Notes: generated by a model not told the origin, from the letters alone. 64,000 bases of DNA from Hygrocybe punicea (GCA_963556145.1 OY744464.1:4774001-4838000), one strand, 5' to 3'. Shown: positions 22,029 to 36,697, counted from the first letter of the stretch. Numbers and translations: made by a program.

Positions 22029-23206
22029 ATGATCAAAAAACGAATTCGTCCTCAGCAACGCATTCGAGAATTGTCTGTAGAAGCTGAAACAACAGCTAAT
22101 TCCGACCAAGAGGAAGAGGGAGAGGAATTGCCGTATGTTGTTGTTGCGATTTCGAACCGGGGAGGAGTTGATTGTGTCCAGGATTGCGGATCTCATCGAG
22201 CTACGGAAACTAAGGAAGGCAAAGCAAGGAATCGATGTGACGAAATTGAACAGGGGAGATGTCAAGAAGAAGAAGAAAAAACACCACGAAGACGAGGGAG
22301 GATTGAAAAAAGGAGCTTCCGCAGTCGGCGAGGAGGATGAGTGGGTCTCATTCACTCGGACCTTCGCTCGGGCTCATTTCGCATCTTTTCCCACAGAGAC
22401 GAGGAAAGCAAAGAGGCCAAGGCTAGGAGGGTCGTAAGGGCAAATAATTTCACTCAACAGACCAATGCTCTAGACGTCGACAAGCACATGTGAGTCTTCC
22501 AGAATCCTAATTTACACCTTGAAGCTATCTAAAATACCCTTGAGGATGGCGTACATAGAGGAGAACTTGAAAATTCGGAGCAGACCCCGAGACGAAGAGG
22601 TGAAAGAGATGGGGCGGGCCGATCCACAGGAGGAATTATACCGCATCTCCGACCGTTGGAAAGTTGACAGGACAACGGCGGACGAAGGCAATGTGACCAA
22701 CAGCTTAACCATGCTCACTGCGATACCAGAAGTTGATCTTGGAATGGAGTGCGTCGAGAATTTCTACTCGGAGGCTCCTCACAAACGTCGGAATCCTTTG
22801 GCAGTACACGCCTGAAAAACATCGAAGACACTGAAAAGGCAAAACGTGTAGTCGCTGAGGAACGTCAAGAGAGGAAAAGAACAAACAACGACGAGGAACA
22901 TCTCGCCGCTTCACGTTGTATGTTCAAGTGGAATTAAATTCTTTCCGAGAGAACTGACCTCCAGCGTAGTCTATCGACCTAATCTGAAACAGAAGTCGGA
23001 CGCGGACATATTGCGCGATGCAAAACTGGAAGCCATGGGGATACTTCCTCAGGATGATCAACCTAGAAGAACTTACCACGAGAGAACGCAGAAGGCGACC
23101 GATGAGATGGTAAAGCTTATCTGTATGGACACTCGGACGTGTGTTAATGGGGGCTGTCACGATCGAATAGGTTATGGAACGCTTTAAGAAGAGGATGCGA
23201 AAATAG
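22029..23206 (+). CDS. Tls1/C9orf78 (Hep59) homologue, spliceosome-associated
   Basis: Homologue of human C9orf78 (HCA59) and S. pombe Tls1, spliceosome-associated proteins; Tls1 supports splicing of transcripts needed for telomeric silencing. Five exons give MIKKRIRPQQRIRELS, then LIELRKLRKAKQGIDVTKL with a poly-Lys run, and, across introns, VVRANNFTQQTNALDVDKHM followed by MAYIEENLKIRSR. This last block is the family signature. The remainder is charged (RLKNIEDTEKAKRVVAEER, then FYRPNLKQKSDADILRDAK) and ends ERFKKRMRK with TAG at 23204-23206. All parts of the short family are present. Confidence 0.88.
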
Positions 23207-23426
23207 TACCGTCAAGCAATGGCACAGTCACAATTAATGGCAAGTCTATTTGGTCATACAGCTGAGCATGGGGTTAATTGCTTACATTTCGCTAGATATA
23301 AGGTGTGCAGGCCTCACTTGTAATTATTGGAGCCACTATTTATGTTCCTTCGTTATATTTGAAAATTCAAGTCAGTTTGGAGACAAGCCCCTGACCACGT
23401 TTACGGCATGTATACTAAGTCATTGA

Positions 23427-24737
23427 TTATATCAGGATGCTTTCTCGAAACAGCTTTTTCGGCTCTTGTACCCACTTCTCTACCTCACAAAACAATACCT
23501 TCTCATCTCGATGGCACTCCTTCATTCGCTTAAAGGACAACAAGTAGTCCATGTTTCTCTCCCGCAGGTATTGGTATGCGCCCGGTTCAACATATAACGA
23601 TTTTGACAACTTCGAACCCGCCCAGTCCACAATCAATGGAGCATATATGATCAGTGGCTGAACTCTGGATGGTAAAAAGCCTAGCTGTCGCCATAACAGT
23701 TGCTCTTGGTACATGCCAGCATAGTCTGCTCCAGTGACTCGAAAATGAAGCCTTTCGGTGGATCCCTTTTCCAAAGTCCGGCTGCGGTGAGTATCCTCAC
23801 CGTACGCCAGTGCTCGCACGAGATTGCGCACGGGTGTATTGAATTCAAGTTTCATGACACTCGCAGGGTCAGACAACGAAATGGAGTGGGGACCATGGTC
23901 AGGGCATTTGAAGGTGATGGTCGTTTCGCCAGCTCGAGAAGTTGTATATATATTCTCACGACCATGCTTCTCAGCAAGACCGCAACCTGGATGCGGACAC
24001 GCACACCGAATGGCCAGCTTGCCGAACCCAGGCGACAACTCTGCTCCCAACCGTTCTTGATCCTTGACAATGGCGGTAACGATACGTGGTATGCACCACA
24101 TACTCATCAGCGTCTCCTGATTCTCGATCGTGTACGAAACTTCGCGGTCAACAAAATCAAACAACGATTTTGCTATGTATTCGTAGTCGGGAAGGAATCT
24201 CTTCATTGCTTGAGTCTTCCGATGACTTCGCTGGTACAAGACACCGCCTCGCGAATGTGTTTCCTTGTTGTCTGGGGCGGTGTCGACAAGGTCAAGCTGC
24301 AGCTGCACTTGCAAATCGTACTTCCATCTCCCATTTTCATATTCAAGACGATGATATCGCCGCATCTCGCGTCCAATCAGGAAAGCCAGGGCGAAAACGA
24401 CCATGGTGCCTGAATGGAGACTATTGTTTGGCTGCGCTCCTATGTGTATGATAAGGGTCGTTGGAGGCCGTTCCACAACGGTGCCGGCACCACTTGTGTG
24501 GGTGTTGGAAGCAAGACCCAAGTAGCGGAATAGAGATTGTATGTAGCCGTTTTTGTAGATGTAGGAACCTGCACCGAGAGGGTCGTGAACTTTTCCATCG
24601 TGCTGGCAGTGGAAGCGTTCGAATGTATCATCGAGAGGCGGCAGGCTGTTTTGCAATGCTTCAAGTGACAAAAACGCGTCTCTCAAGATATTACTGTCTT
24701 GTGGATGCCTTTTAGTATATTCGCCGTTCAGAGGCAT
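23427..24737 (-). CDS. Orphan class I aminoacyl-tRNA-synthetase-like (HUP fold) protein
   Basis: A single uninterrupted frame of 436 residues, unusual here because nearly every other gene is split. Residues 95-111 (LIIHIGAQPNNSLHSGT) look like the HIGH region of class I synthetases and related nucleotidylyl transferases, and residues 373-380 (AGSKLSKS) match the KMSKS loop. Between them lie a helical middle region and a possible zinc module with C245, C247, C252, C278 and H281 (CACPHPGCG ... KCPDHG). No anticodon-binding domain, signal peptide or membrane helix is visible. Closest in concept are class I LysRS-like or CysRS-like catalytic cores, but I cannot assign an amino acid. It could be a stand-alone enzyme that adenylates an amino acid or another carboxylate. 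Reading frame and motifs look intact. Confidence 0.72.
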   Translation of the reverse strand: MPLNGEYTKRHPQDSNILRDAFLSLEALQNSLPPLDDTFERFHCQHDGKVHDPLGAGSYIYKNGYIQSLFRYLGLASNTHTSGAGTVVERPPTTLIIHIGAQPNNSLHSGTMVVFALAFLIGREMRRYHRLEYENGRWKYDLQVQLQLDLVDTAPDNKETHSRGGVLYQRSHRKTQAMKRFLPDYEYIAKSLFDFVDREVSYTIENQETLMSMWCIPRIVTAIVKDQERLGAELSPGFGKLAIRCACPHPGCGLAEKHGRENIYTTSRAGETTITFKCPDHGPHSISLSDPASVMKLEFNTPVRNLVRALAYGEDTHRSRTLEKGSTERLHFRVTGADYAGMYQEQLLWRQLGFLPSRVQPLIIYAPLIVDWAGSKLSKSLYVEPGAYQYLRERNMDYLLSFKRMKECHRDEKVLFCEVEKWVQEPKKLFRESILI

Positions 24738-25141
24738 TGACCGGAATACCTACTGTGGCGTACGCCAAGAAGATCCTTGCCCTCTCCTTTTATTCGTGCA
24801 GCAAGTGTGACTTGAGCTAGAGTAACCTCTAGTTGACGTTGGAGATTTCGAAAGTTGATAACATCCATGTTTGTAAACCGAATATTCGGCCCCTGTCATT
24901 TGGCCGTCGGTGACTACCCCAAATACTGGAGCCGAATACTACCATTTAAATAAAGTCAAATTTACAAGGCTCACAAACATTTGTCAAATTATCACTTGCT
25001 TGCCCAGCGCTTGCCTTAATTTCCTGAAATGCCCTCAGAAATGGTTCCAACAGCGAATGTAGGTTATAGATGTGTGAACGTTAAAAATAAAGTCTCCCGA
25101 CTGGTCTCGAGTAAGTACCCACCGCACACCCGACCGAAATA
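24738..25141. other. Intergenic spacer, no supported gene
   Basis: About 400 bases between the stop of the sedolisin gene and the ATG of the synthetase-like gene, both on the minus strand. It should hold the promoter of the latter. It is moderately AT-rich around 24940-25100. No conserved frame or RNA gene was recognised. Confidence 0.4.
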
Positions 25142-27680
25142 TTACTCAAGGAGTTTCAGAAGAGTCTTGAACTGCGGGGTGCCCAGACCCGTCACTGTTA
25201 CAGCCAGATGACTTGGAAACCAGACAGCATCTGATAGTCGAATGGCACACACCTGGATCCCATCCTTCCGTAGCCTGCGAAGCCATAATTTCATGAGTGT
25301 CTACGACCAATGAGCGGAAGGTGCCTACACTAAATCCCTGAGTGCCACAGCCTGGAGCATTTCCGGACGTAATATCGGTCAGACCAGTAATACCCTTCGC
25401 GTACAAAAAGGGGTTCAGGAATCCTAGGGGTCGGTGTCCCGAGGAGAGGCGGGCATCGTTCAGCAGGGATATAATTGCCGCAAAAGCTGGTGAGGCCGCA
25501 GAAGTGCCTCCGGTAAGGCGCAACTGGCCTCCGACAACAACGATGTATTTGGAAGCTTGTGCTGAGACATCGGGGATCCCCTACAACATAATTTGAAGTA
25601 GTCCAAAACATGACTCCAGGAGACATACCCGTCCAGACCTGCAAGAGAAATGTCGGTGTCAACAACCAATAACAGGCTCCCAAAAAAGGTTACCTGTTGA
25701 AAAGACCCTCGTAAGTTCCCTCTGGAAGGCCCGCCAGAAAGTGCTGTACAGCTTCGTCTTGGTAGGAGGGACGAGAAAACTGACGAGGGAACATAATGTA
25801 TGGTGGCGTACGAACCAGAATAAAAGAAGCTCACGTAGTTACTGAAGCCTCCGCCAGAGAAGAATACGCCGACCTCAGGTAGAATGTGCTCCGTTCCTCC
25901 TACTGCGGTGACGCTAGGTTCTCATGGTCAGTGTTCAGAATTGACCAGCGGCATTGGTTAATAATCACTAGGGACAACTCGCCGGGAAAGCTGGCATGAA
26001 TTGGGTAACATTGCGGCCATCATTTGTGAAGCATTTTTGTGTGGAAGGATTAGGGTCGTTATCGCCAGCGCCTCCATCTCCCGAAGAAAACACAAGGGAT
26101 ACACCACGAACTCCTGACAACAAAATATAAAGACCCAAACATCAGTTCAACTGCTCTGGTTGCGTACCCAATTGAGCGAACCCGTTGCAAACACGTTGGG
26201 CAAAGTTCGGAGGTACTAGCACCATATGTAATCACTGAATTATTAATTCTGAGCTGAGTGTAGCTGAGATCTACAGACCAGTTTGCTCATCATCACCATA
26301 ACTGGTGGAGATTGTCTGCGGTAGATTGCGATAGGAAAGAACGAAATCCAGCCACTGTGACAGCAGCGTCAGTCAGGTATACTAACCGAGTCGAAAGCCT
26401 TGGAGATGTCTTACGTCCAGGTAAGGTTCGTTACTTGAGATTTGTAATTAACATTCAATCAGAACAAAAACGAGAAGAGTGAGACGTACGTATTTGCTGG
26501 GGTGGTGTCATCCGGGTTGAATGGCGGCGAACCCGGTGTAGAGTAGAAGATACCGGGAGTAGGAAATGTCAGACCGTAGGCAAATTGAGTGTCTTTGGAC
26601 AATGGTGGATGAGTGGGGTTGCCTGCTTGGCCGTTGTTCTCCCTCACCTAAATTGGCTTCGACACCTGCTTCGGATGAATTTTGGCTATTGATGCCACCT
26701 ATATTGTTGGAGCGTAAACCAACGACGTCACCGGATCTGGGGCCAAGTAAAAGGACCTTTTACGGAAACAAACGAGAAACTAGAGTTGACAGCATCGGGG
26801 TTCTGGTTCGCGTAAAAGATTTGCAGATCGGCAATATTGGCGAACTGGTCCAGATATCCAGTCACACCGATCTGATTACCATTACTAGCAGATGATTTGT
26901 AGTCAACAGCGCCATAGAGCTGTTTCAGACACGAGACGGTGATGGTGGTATTGCAAGACGGATCCGGTCCACAACTGCGGTGGTCACCACTAACCTGGGC
27001 GGCATTTCTGAACTCCGCGGTGACATCAGTGCTGTTCACCCAGTGCAAGGTGCTCTTATAATTCTTGAAACGAGCAAACATGGTGGTGGGTTGGATAACG
27101 TCGACGTGATCGTGGAGGTGTTGCGGCAGACTGTAACTTGTAGTTCGGATTATGGAGTCACCACTTTCAGTATGCTTCCATATGTGGTAAGTCTGTAAGT
27201 ATGTCAGATTGTTCAGATTGAGAACAAACATAAAATAAAACTTACAGTGTCGAGCATCTGTTCGGCAAGGCTTACGGATACATTGATGGTGACCCAGTCC
27301 CGGGCAGGGGATTGTACGATGTCACTTTGAAGAAACCCGTGGGACACAAGCCATTCGTTGACGGTATCAACGCTCTCGGGATGGGGAGTAACGAGGCTCT
27401 CCACTTCTTCCTTGCTTAAATGTTGACCATACCGTTTGTGTTCAGGGTCGCTCACTTCATAGAGATGCTGTTCCAAGATGTTGAAGTTCGGTTGGGGAAG
27501 ACCGATCCTGAGCTCTATGACGTGGTCTGCGGGGGCGGGAAGGTGTTTGACCCAACCCCTTGGAGGTGTGATGATCTCCTTGACCTGATTGGGGTGATCG
27601 GCGAGGGTAGCAGCACGAATTAACGAGGGCGAAAAGGCGAGAATGAGAACGAACCACAACCAAGAAAACGAGAAGCTCAT
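25142..27680 (-). CDS. Secreted sedolisin (S53) serine-carboxyl peptidase, tripeptidyl-peptidase-like
   Basis: Acid-active secreted protease of family S53. It begins [17 protein letters not shown], a clear signal peptide, then a pro-kumamolisin-type activation domain ([43 protein letters not shown]). The catalytic domain is spread over many small exons: [20 protein letters not shown], the catalytic Glu/Asp in NEPYLD (split by an intron), [27 protein letters not shown] (oxyanion Asp region), SVTAVGGT, and the nucleophile in [17 protein letters not shown]. The end has [20 protein letters not shown] and stops at 25142-25144. All catalytic blocks are present, so the enzyme should be functional. 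Tripeptidyl versus endopeptidase activity cannot be told from sequence. Confidence 0.92.
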
Positions 27681-27938
27681 GACTGGCAGAGGAAGGGCTC
27701 AGAAGGCTGACTCTCCTTGAACAAGCCAACTTAGTACAATTTATAGACGACGCTTCTTCCTACGGGGCAGTTCGGAGTGCCGTTGCAACGTTGAGCTATT
27801 CGAGAAGTAGCTGGCCCAGATGCCATGGAATAAGTAACCGTAGCAACAACTTGAAGTTATCGGTGATGTTGGAGATCCTTATTATTTGTCGTTGTTGCTT
27901 GGCATCTTCAAGCTTCAAGTTCCACTGGCAGTTCCTCG
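27681..27938. promoter_or_regulatory. Divergent promoter of sedolisin and eIF3m
   Basis: A 258-base gap between divergent start codons. AATTTATAGACGA near 27739-27751, on the sedolisin side, is TATA-like and lies about 60 bases upstream of that ATG. A secreted protease and a translation factor sharing this gap need not be co-regulated. Confidence 0.35.
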
Positions 27939-29497
27939 ATGCAAACCGATTCGATTTCCATCTTCGCAGAAGGAACATTCGAGGAGCAGGTGCAAGAGAT
28001 TCCAGAAATAATGAATGTTTTTGCCAACTGAAGGAATTCTGGTCCAGATCCAAGAATTGGTCAACTATCTGGTCCGCAACCGCTCTGAAGAAGATCGTGC
28101 AGCCTTCATCCGCCCCTTTCAAGAAGCTCTAAAGAGAGACGACGGTCTGAAACTAGCCGAAGATGAAGAAAGGCGAAGAAACATATTTTCTATGGTTCTG
28201 AATGAGACCAAAGGTCTGGGAGAAGGCTCCGACAAAGGTACCTTACCCGTTGGTTTGTATGTTTTTTTCCTCCACTAACTTCTCTCCAAGAAATTGAGGG
28301 ATTTTTCAATCTCATTTATGCGCACTTGTTTACTTTGTTCCCCGCCCACTTACCCGAAGCGAAAACGCACCTCGTTGCACTGCTACAAATCATCTCAACG
28401 TCCTCCTCCGATCATACTTTTCTCAGATACCGCCTGTATGTTGAACATGTTCCATCTGGGTGCTTATTCATGGCGTGCTTTAGAGTGTCAAACCTATTCA
28501 ATGCCACCCCACGAAAATCCCCCTTGCGGCTACCCGTCTATCACACGCTCTTGCAGATCGCCACATCCAGGGATGAACTACAGGTTTTGCAGCTCTCCAG
28601 AAGTAGCGTAGAGAAGTGGTTGTTAGATTGGGACGTTTCTCCAGGGGAAAAATCCAATTTCTTGAAATCCCTCGTAGTCGCATTTGAGAACGCCGGACAA
28701 TTGTGAGCCCTTCACTTGCGTAACAAGCTCATACCGGTTCACGCCAATTTGTGTCAGAGAGACTTCATTCGAATACACCCTCGCATACGTTCGTTCTCTG
28801 TCCCCTTCCGCGCCATCAGCCCAGGCATCAGCAGTTGAGGCGATCGCCATCGCATTGCGTTTACCGTTTGTCTTCGACTTCGACTCACTCTTCAAGCTGG
28901 AAGCCGTCATTGCCTCCAAGCAACATCCACTTTTCTCTCTCCTCCAGGTCTTCCTGAACGACGGGTTGGCCGAGTTCAGGTCATGGGAAACCAAACATCC
29001 TGGCGTCCTTGAAAAGTACCGTGAGTTATTTGGTCCAAGTAACCGTGACCGCTTGCTTTTACTTAAATCTTACACAGACTTGGAAAGGGCACCACTGGAG
29101 CGCAAAATTCGGCTTCTCACCCTGGCCTCACTAGGATTTAAAAATATCGGACATGATTTGGCATACTCAATAATTGCTGCCAGTTTGCAAATTGAACTTT
29201 CAGAGGTGGAAAAGTGGGTCATCGATGGTATGCCTCGTTCTTTCTCTTCCATTAATATTGTGGTAATACTTTCGCTCATCAGTCATCCGTGTTGGCCTTC
29301 TCTCTGGGAAACTTTCTCAAACAACGCAAACTCTGCACATAACGCGGTCGACGGCGCGCACCTTCGAGAGAGAGCAATGGGAGGCTTTAGAGAAGCGGCT
29401 TTCAGCTTGGAAGACTGGCTTAACGGGTGTCTTAGACGTCGTAGTAACTGCCAGAAGAAGAGGCGAGACGCCACATGGTGCCACTATAGTAGCCTAG
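27939..29497 (+). CDS. Translation initiation factor eIF3 subunit m (PCI domain)
   Basis: Subunit of the eIF3 complex. I place the start at ATG 27939 (MQTDSISIFAEGTFEEQ), because removing the intron that begins GTGCAAGAG and ends TGGTCCAG joins it in frame to IQELVNYLVRNRSEEDRAA; the longer frame starting at 28015 lies within that intron. Later exons give LLSNLFNATPRKSPLRLPVY, VEKWLLDWDVSPGEK, FVFDFDSLFKLEAVI, RKIRLLTLASLGF and, in the winged-helix end of the PCI domain, IELSEVEKWVIDVIRVGLLS followed by THRTF-like HITRSTARTFEREQWEAL. The stop is TAG 29495-29497. Order and length match eIF3m. Confidence 0.9.
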
Positions 29498-29655
29498 ACG
29501 CGGACGGTGCTCATCTCCAGTTGATTGCTCTTGCACTCATAGACGGGTCTTGATACGCGTGGTGTGATTAATATCCTCCAATCTATAACCGCGTGATTCT
29601 ATGTCTCAGATCTCAGTAGTGGGGGGCAACATGATAAGAACCACGGGCGTCATGA

Positions 29656-31927
29656 TCACCATGCACCGTCGAATCCAACAAACCCTGTCGTGATGGTGTC
29701 AGCCGTGAAGTCCATAACAAGCAACGACTGACTGTATTACTGACCTGTGAGTAAGAAGATTGGGAAATACCTTTTCTTCTCCAAGGTGGAGCACCAATTC
29801 CATGCACTTGTTAATCTACCATCAATACAACTACCTGCATCAAAGAAATTATCCGCCCCCGACCCGTCAAAGCCGTGTTGAAAGAAGTCACGGAGGATCT
29901 CATGCATGAGATTGTCCGTTGACCCAAACTCGTCATCGATATAGGCAGCCAGACCAGGCTTCTGAGCTAGGCCGGGAATGTGAGAGAGTGTGTTGCAAAT
30001 AGGAAGGAGGATGCGGTAGATTTGGGTATATTTGTCTTGCAGGGTGATCAGCTTTGTTGAACGGAAAGACGGTCAAAAACTCCGTATACTAACCGATAAA
30101 TATGAGGGCATTAGGGACATTGTGATCACCCATATGGATCACACTAGAGCCTATCCAAGTGCCGACACTCGTTTGAGCTTTGTGGAGTATAGAATGCATC
30201 ATGCGAGACGTTTTGGGTGCAGCCTGTACACGGTTGAGACCTTGTCCGGTATCCCGCAGACGGTACGGCACATTTTCCGCCAGTAAATCTTGCTCTGCCA
30301 ATGACCATAAGTGGAACATGTCTACGTCGCCTAGATCAGCACCATATCTAAACCACGAGATATGAAGCACAGACCATGCAAAATCTCTCGCCATAGTGTC
30401 AGGCTCTGCAATACATAAGCATACTGCTTTGAATGATCGTGGCTCAATCGGGCCCCTCCTTTGCCGCTGCGGATGGCAAGACTATGCTTCGAGTCCTTCG
30501 CCTGAGTGGGATGAAAATATTGTGTCAAGAATCCAATCATGCGTTCGCAAGGGTCGCGATTGACTCTCAGGAATGCATGATTGTCGCCTATACTATACAG
30601 GCACTGACGGATACGTTCTTGACCAAAGTCCTTTGTCTCGTAGCGCACCGCCAGAGTTTCGATGGCGCGTTCCTTAGCCTTGATGTCCTTTTGCACCTCA
30701 CGACGGGAGCGACCCTCCGAGTAAATCTCTTTCGTGGCAACGGAGACGAGATCGTCTCGAAGCAAACATATCGCACCATGGGCCTCCAAAACGGAGTAGA
30801 CAGTTTTTATAGGGCGCACGCAAGAGAAGTTGAGGAGGTCCTTGACTTCTGGTGTTTGACTATCCTACTAGCATCATCAACAGACAATGGGAGTAAGAGT
30901 ATTGTCAAACCCCTACCTGAAGGAGGTAAATCAGTTTACCATACGTTGTCCTCATCTTGTCAGGATTCATGATCTTGTGCCGCCGACCAAGCTCGAATAT
31001 CTACAATTCATCCAGGTGAGGACATGAATTGAGAGGATGAAGACGGTGTGACTTGCATGTTGATAAAAACCTGCATTTGCCTCAAAGTCTCGATCAGCGA
31101 AGAGCTCCTGGCCCTTCCTATAATCTGCAGAGAGGACCAATCCTGACATGATAGCGCAAAGTTCGCGAATCTGGAAAACGATTCGTTTGGCCTTGGAGAG
31201 CCCGAAACCAAAGGTGTCAATTTTATCGGTGTATTCGGAGACTGTGAGCGCAGCTTCGAGGAGGCGTAAATATTTTCGTTCGGGAATCGTGAGGCGCAAA
31301 GGAATGAATTTCGACCTCTCTACAAACCACTCTCCGATTTTGGATCCATTAGCAGGTTGTGCTTCTGTTACTACACGCTGTAGTTGATCATCCGAGTGGC
31401 TTGAATCGGATTCTTCCACATCCATCTGAAGCCTTGAAAATAAAATAAAACTTCTGAAATAATAACAAATAACCCACAAAGTCGCCATTATGATGTTTGC
31501 CGTGTCCGTTCCCAGCGCACACGAGATCCGCCGTTTCATCGTGTAAATGGAGTGGTTTAACTACATGACTTTTTCTCGACCCTTTCCTATGTTGTGCCGC
31601 AAAACATACTTCACAATAAATATCCGCACACGCATCACATAGTACTTGTGCTGGTTGGTCTGTAGAGCACACTAAATTCGCAGAGCGAAATGAACTCCAA
31701 GCAGTCTTACCTCCACATTCGACACAAAAGCCTTCTGCCGTGGGCTCTTCTGCAGATTCCTCAGGTTCGTCCCATGCACTTGCCGACTGGTCATTGATTC
31801 CAGGGTGTTCTAAAGATTCGTGGTTGTCACCAAGGATGTTTTGGAGGGAGAATATGTCATTTCTGATTTGCTCGTGGGGTTGCTCTTCGCTGCCAGCCCG
31901 AGTAGAAGGTGAGGACGGCTCGACCAT
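29656..31927 (-). CDS. B-box zinc finger plus DUF2009 protein, conserved, function unknown
   Basis: Starts [17 protein letters not shown]. The first exon carries a B-box-like Cys/His array ([26 protein letters not shown], then [12 protein letters not shown]). The DUF2009 region (UPF0652) follows across several introns: [101 protein letters not shown], and the highly conserved end [39 protein letters not shown] and GFVGFDGAW. The stop is TGA at 29656-29658. The DUF2009 family is widespread in eukaryotes without an assigned biochemical role. The two-part layout suggests a protein-interaction or ubiquitin-linked function, which is inference. Confidence 0.88.
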
Positions 31928-31967
31928 TGCAAGATCTTAGATTATATTTTCAACTCAAGTTTGCTGT

Positions 31968-31975
31968 TCACGTGA
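31968..31975. promoter_or_regulatory. TCACGTGA palindrome 41 bases before the DUF2009 gene
   Basis: The octamer lies in the 50-base gap between the STIMATE-family stop codon and the DUF2009 ATG (both minus strand). It is identical to the sites before the Nop13-like and inhibitor-2 genes. With so little space, it must lie within the core promoter or 5' leader. Confidence 0.45.
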
Positions 31976-31977
31976 TC

Positions 31978-33464
31978 CTATGATACACCCACGTGAACAG
32001 TTGAAGCAACCCAAGTATTCAAGTCATCCTTTTTCTCAGCTATCCTCCGTCCTGTCCATTCTTCTTCACCCACCTTATTCGCCCAGTCATCGTCATCCCA
32101 AGATTCGTCCCACTCCTTGCTTGGCCGGTCTCCAATGACAGAATTCTTCTCTGCATTGCGGTCTGCGGGGATGTTCACGGCTGGTTGAGTGGTCGATTCG
32201 AGATGGAGAGGAGGGGGTGGGGGGCGGCGTTTGAACTGTTTCTGTATCCGATCGGGAGTGCTACCATTCGGTGGGGATGAAGAAGGTGTAGTGCTAGTGC
32301 TAGCGATGCTTGGTGGGTACGAGTGCATGACTGTGGTGGCGTCTACCGTCGCTCCGGATGAACCTGACCCAGCGGTTTTGTTTTCCGCTGGAGTAGATTG
32401 GCCTGTGGGTGACTTGTCAGAGGTGACGAATCGAGAAGTCGAGTGGGACGGCAATCGTGGATTTTCGATATCATGTCGTGGTCGATCCCCAAAACCGTCC
32501 TCGTCATCTGACGGTGCCTCAAATAACGGTTCGTGGTCTGGGTCATTGAAAGAGTTCCGAGCCGAGTCAGCAGGAAGGGCGACCGCGCTGGACGACTTGA
32601 CTATTGAGTCAATAAGCCAGAATTGCAATACGTTCATGAAGATGGGGAAAAGGCCCATCGTGCTGCGGGTTACATTGTAGGCGTCGAACGATGAGCTCCC
32701 TGAACTGGAAGACGTACAATATTACTTGGAGGGCATCGCCCTTCCCTGTCCATGTCCAACTCAAGAGCCATTCTCCTACGACAAAGATTCCCGGGAACAG
32801 TGCAAAAAGTGCGAAAACCATAAGTTTCATTGTTGTTAATGACAAAACATAAACCGTGGCTTGGCGGGCCCAGTAGAACGCTGAAGGGGGAGAACCGTAT
32901 TTCCCTGACTCGAAACCTTTGAGGTTCAACTTGTCAGTCAAAACGTACGTCAAAACCTGGAGGATTAAGTATAGTATCGCAACGCCTAAAAGTTTTCAGA
33001 CACCGGTATTCGAACAAAAATCCTAATCTTACCAAGAGTGGTATCTAAAAGGATGTTAAGGAAATACGGCACACAAGCGTTTGAAGATGAATGGTGTGCA
33101 ACGATGTCGGACACAAGGACGTTAATGCCATGTACAAACATTTGGCCAACGACTTGTTTCGATACATCAAACAGCCTACAGGTGTTGAATGTATCAGAAA
33201 AAAAATTAAGCAAGAAAGAAAACACACCATATCCGCCATTGTCGCTTTGGCTTTTCTCGATGTCGTTTATAAACCAAAGAAAGAATGACAAGGACTCCCA
33301 TCAGAGCTTGGACAACCTGTTCAAAGTTATCCGTTTAAGTTCAAGCTCATATAATCGGCAACACCTACGAGAGCGGTGGGACCAAGAAGTTGACATGAGT
33401 GGCGATCGACGTCGGGATAATCGTAAACTGTGGATTCCACTTCCGGGGGTGGGGTTGCAGACAT
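31978..33464 (-). CDS. STIMATE/TMEM110-family multi-pass membrane protein (YPL162C-like)
   Basis: Family members include human STIMATE, an ER protein acting at ER-plasma membrane junctions in store-operated calcium entry, and a yeast vacuolar membrane protein. Start ATG 33462-33464 gives MSATPPPEVESTVYDYPDVD, then HSCQLLGPTALVVQALMGVL across an intron, KRHREKPKRQWRIW, LFDVSKQVVGQMFVHGINVL and VPYFLNILLDTTLGVAILYL. Further membrane segments include YVLSLTTMKLMVFALFALF and the helix around FPIFMNVLQFWLIDSIV. A long cytosolic tail is Ser/Pro-rich with acidic and poly-Pro patches and ends WVASTVHVGVS. The VSKQ...H.NV core is the family signature. The disordered tail is longer than in the human protein. 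Confidence 0.85.
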
Positions 33465-33580
33465 CGAAGACAGCTATCTCAGGCTGGCGTTGCCTGTTGG
33501 AAATTGCAGTGTGGTTACCCACGTGCGTGTGAACTGCGCCTCCTTCGATCTCGACATCGACTCGGATATATACGTCTGGG
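33465..33580. promoter_or_regulatory. 116-base bidirectional promoter, STIMATE-like / SEC18
   Basis: The start codons of two divergent genes are only 116 bases apart, so both core promoters and 5' leaders must fit here. The open frame that runs across it on the plus strand is not coding in the proposed SEC18 model, whose frame begins at ATG 33581. Confidence 0.5.
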
Positions 33581-36545
<2,965 letters not shown>

Positions 36546-36697
36546 TTTTTGACTGTAATATAAGTATAATGCTACTGTGCGTGGACATGAGTTTACGAAT
36601 TTGGTGCACTCCCCACACCACCTATTCTGTATTTTAATCGACTAGGTGATTCCTTGCGTATAATACAAACATGCGAGAAAGAAAGAAAAATGCAAAG

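Noticed and set aside
28015..28278. ATG 28015 as the eIF3m start
   Set aside because: It lies inside an intron that, once removed, gives a continuous N-terminus from ATG 27939.
32189..32680. Plus-strand ORF over the STIMATE-like gene
   Set aside because: Gly/Val/Glu-rich antisense shadow of the disordered Ser/Pro tail.
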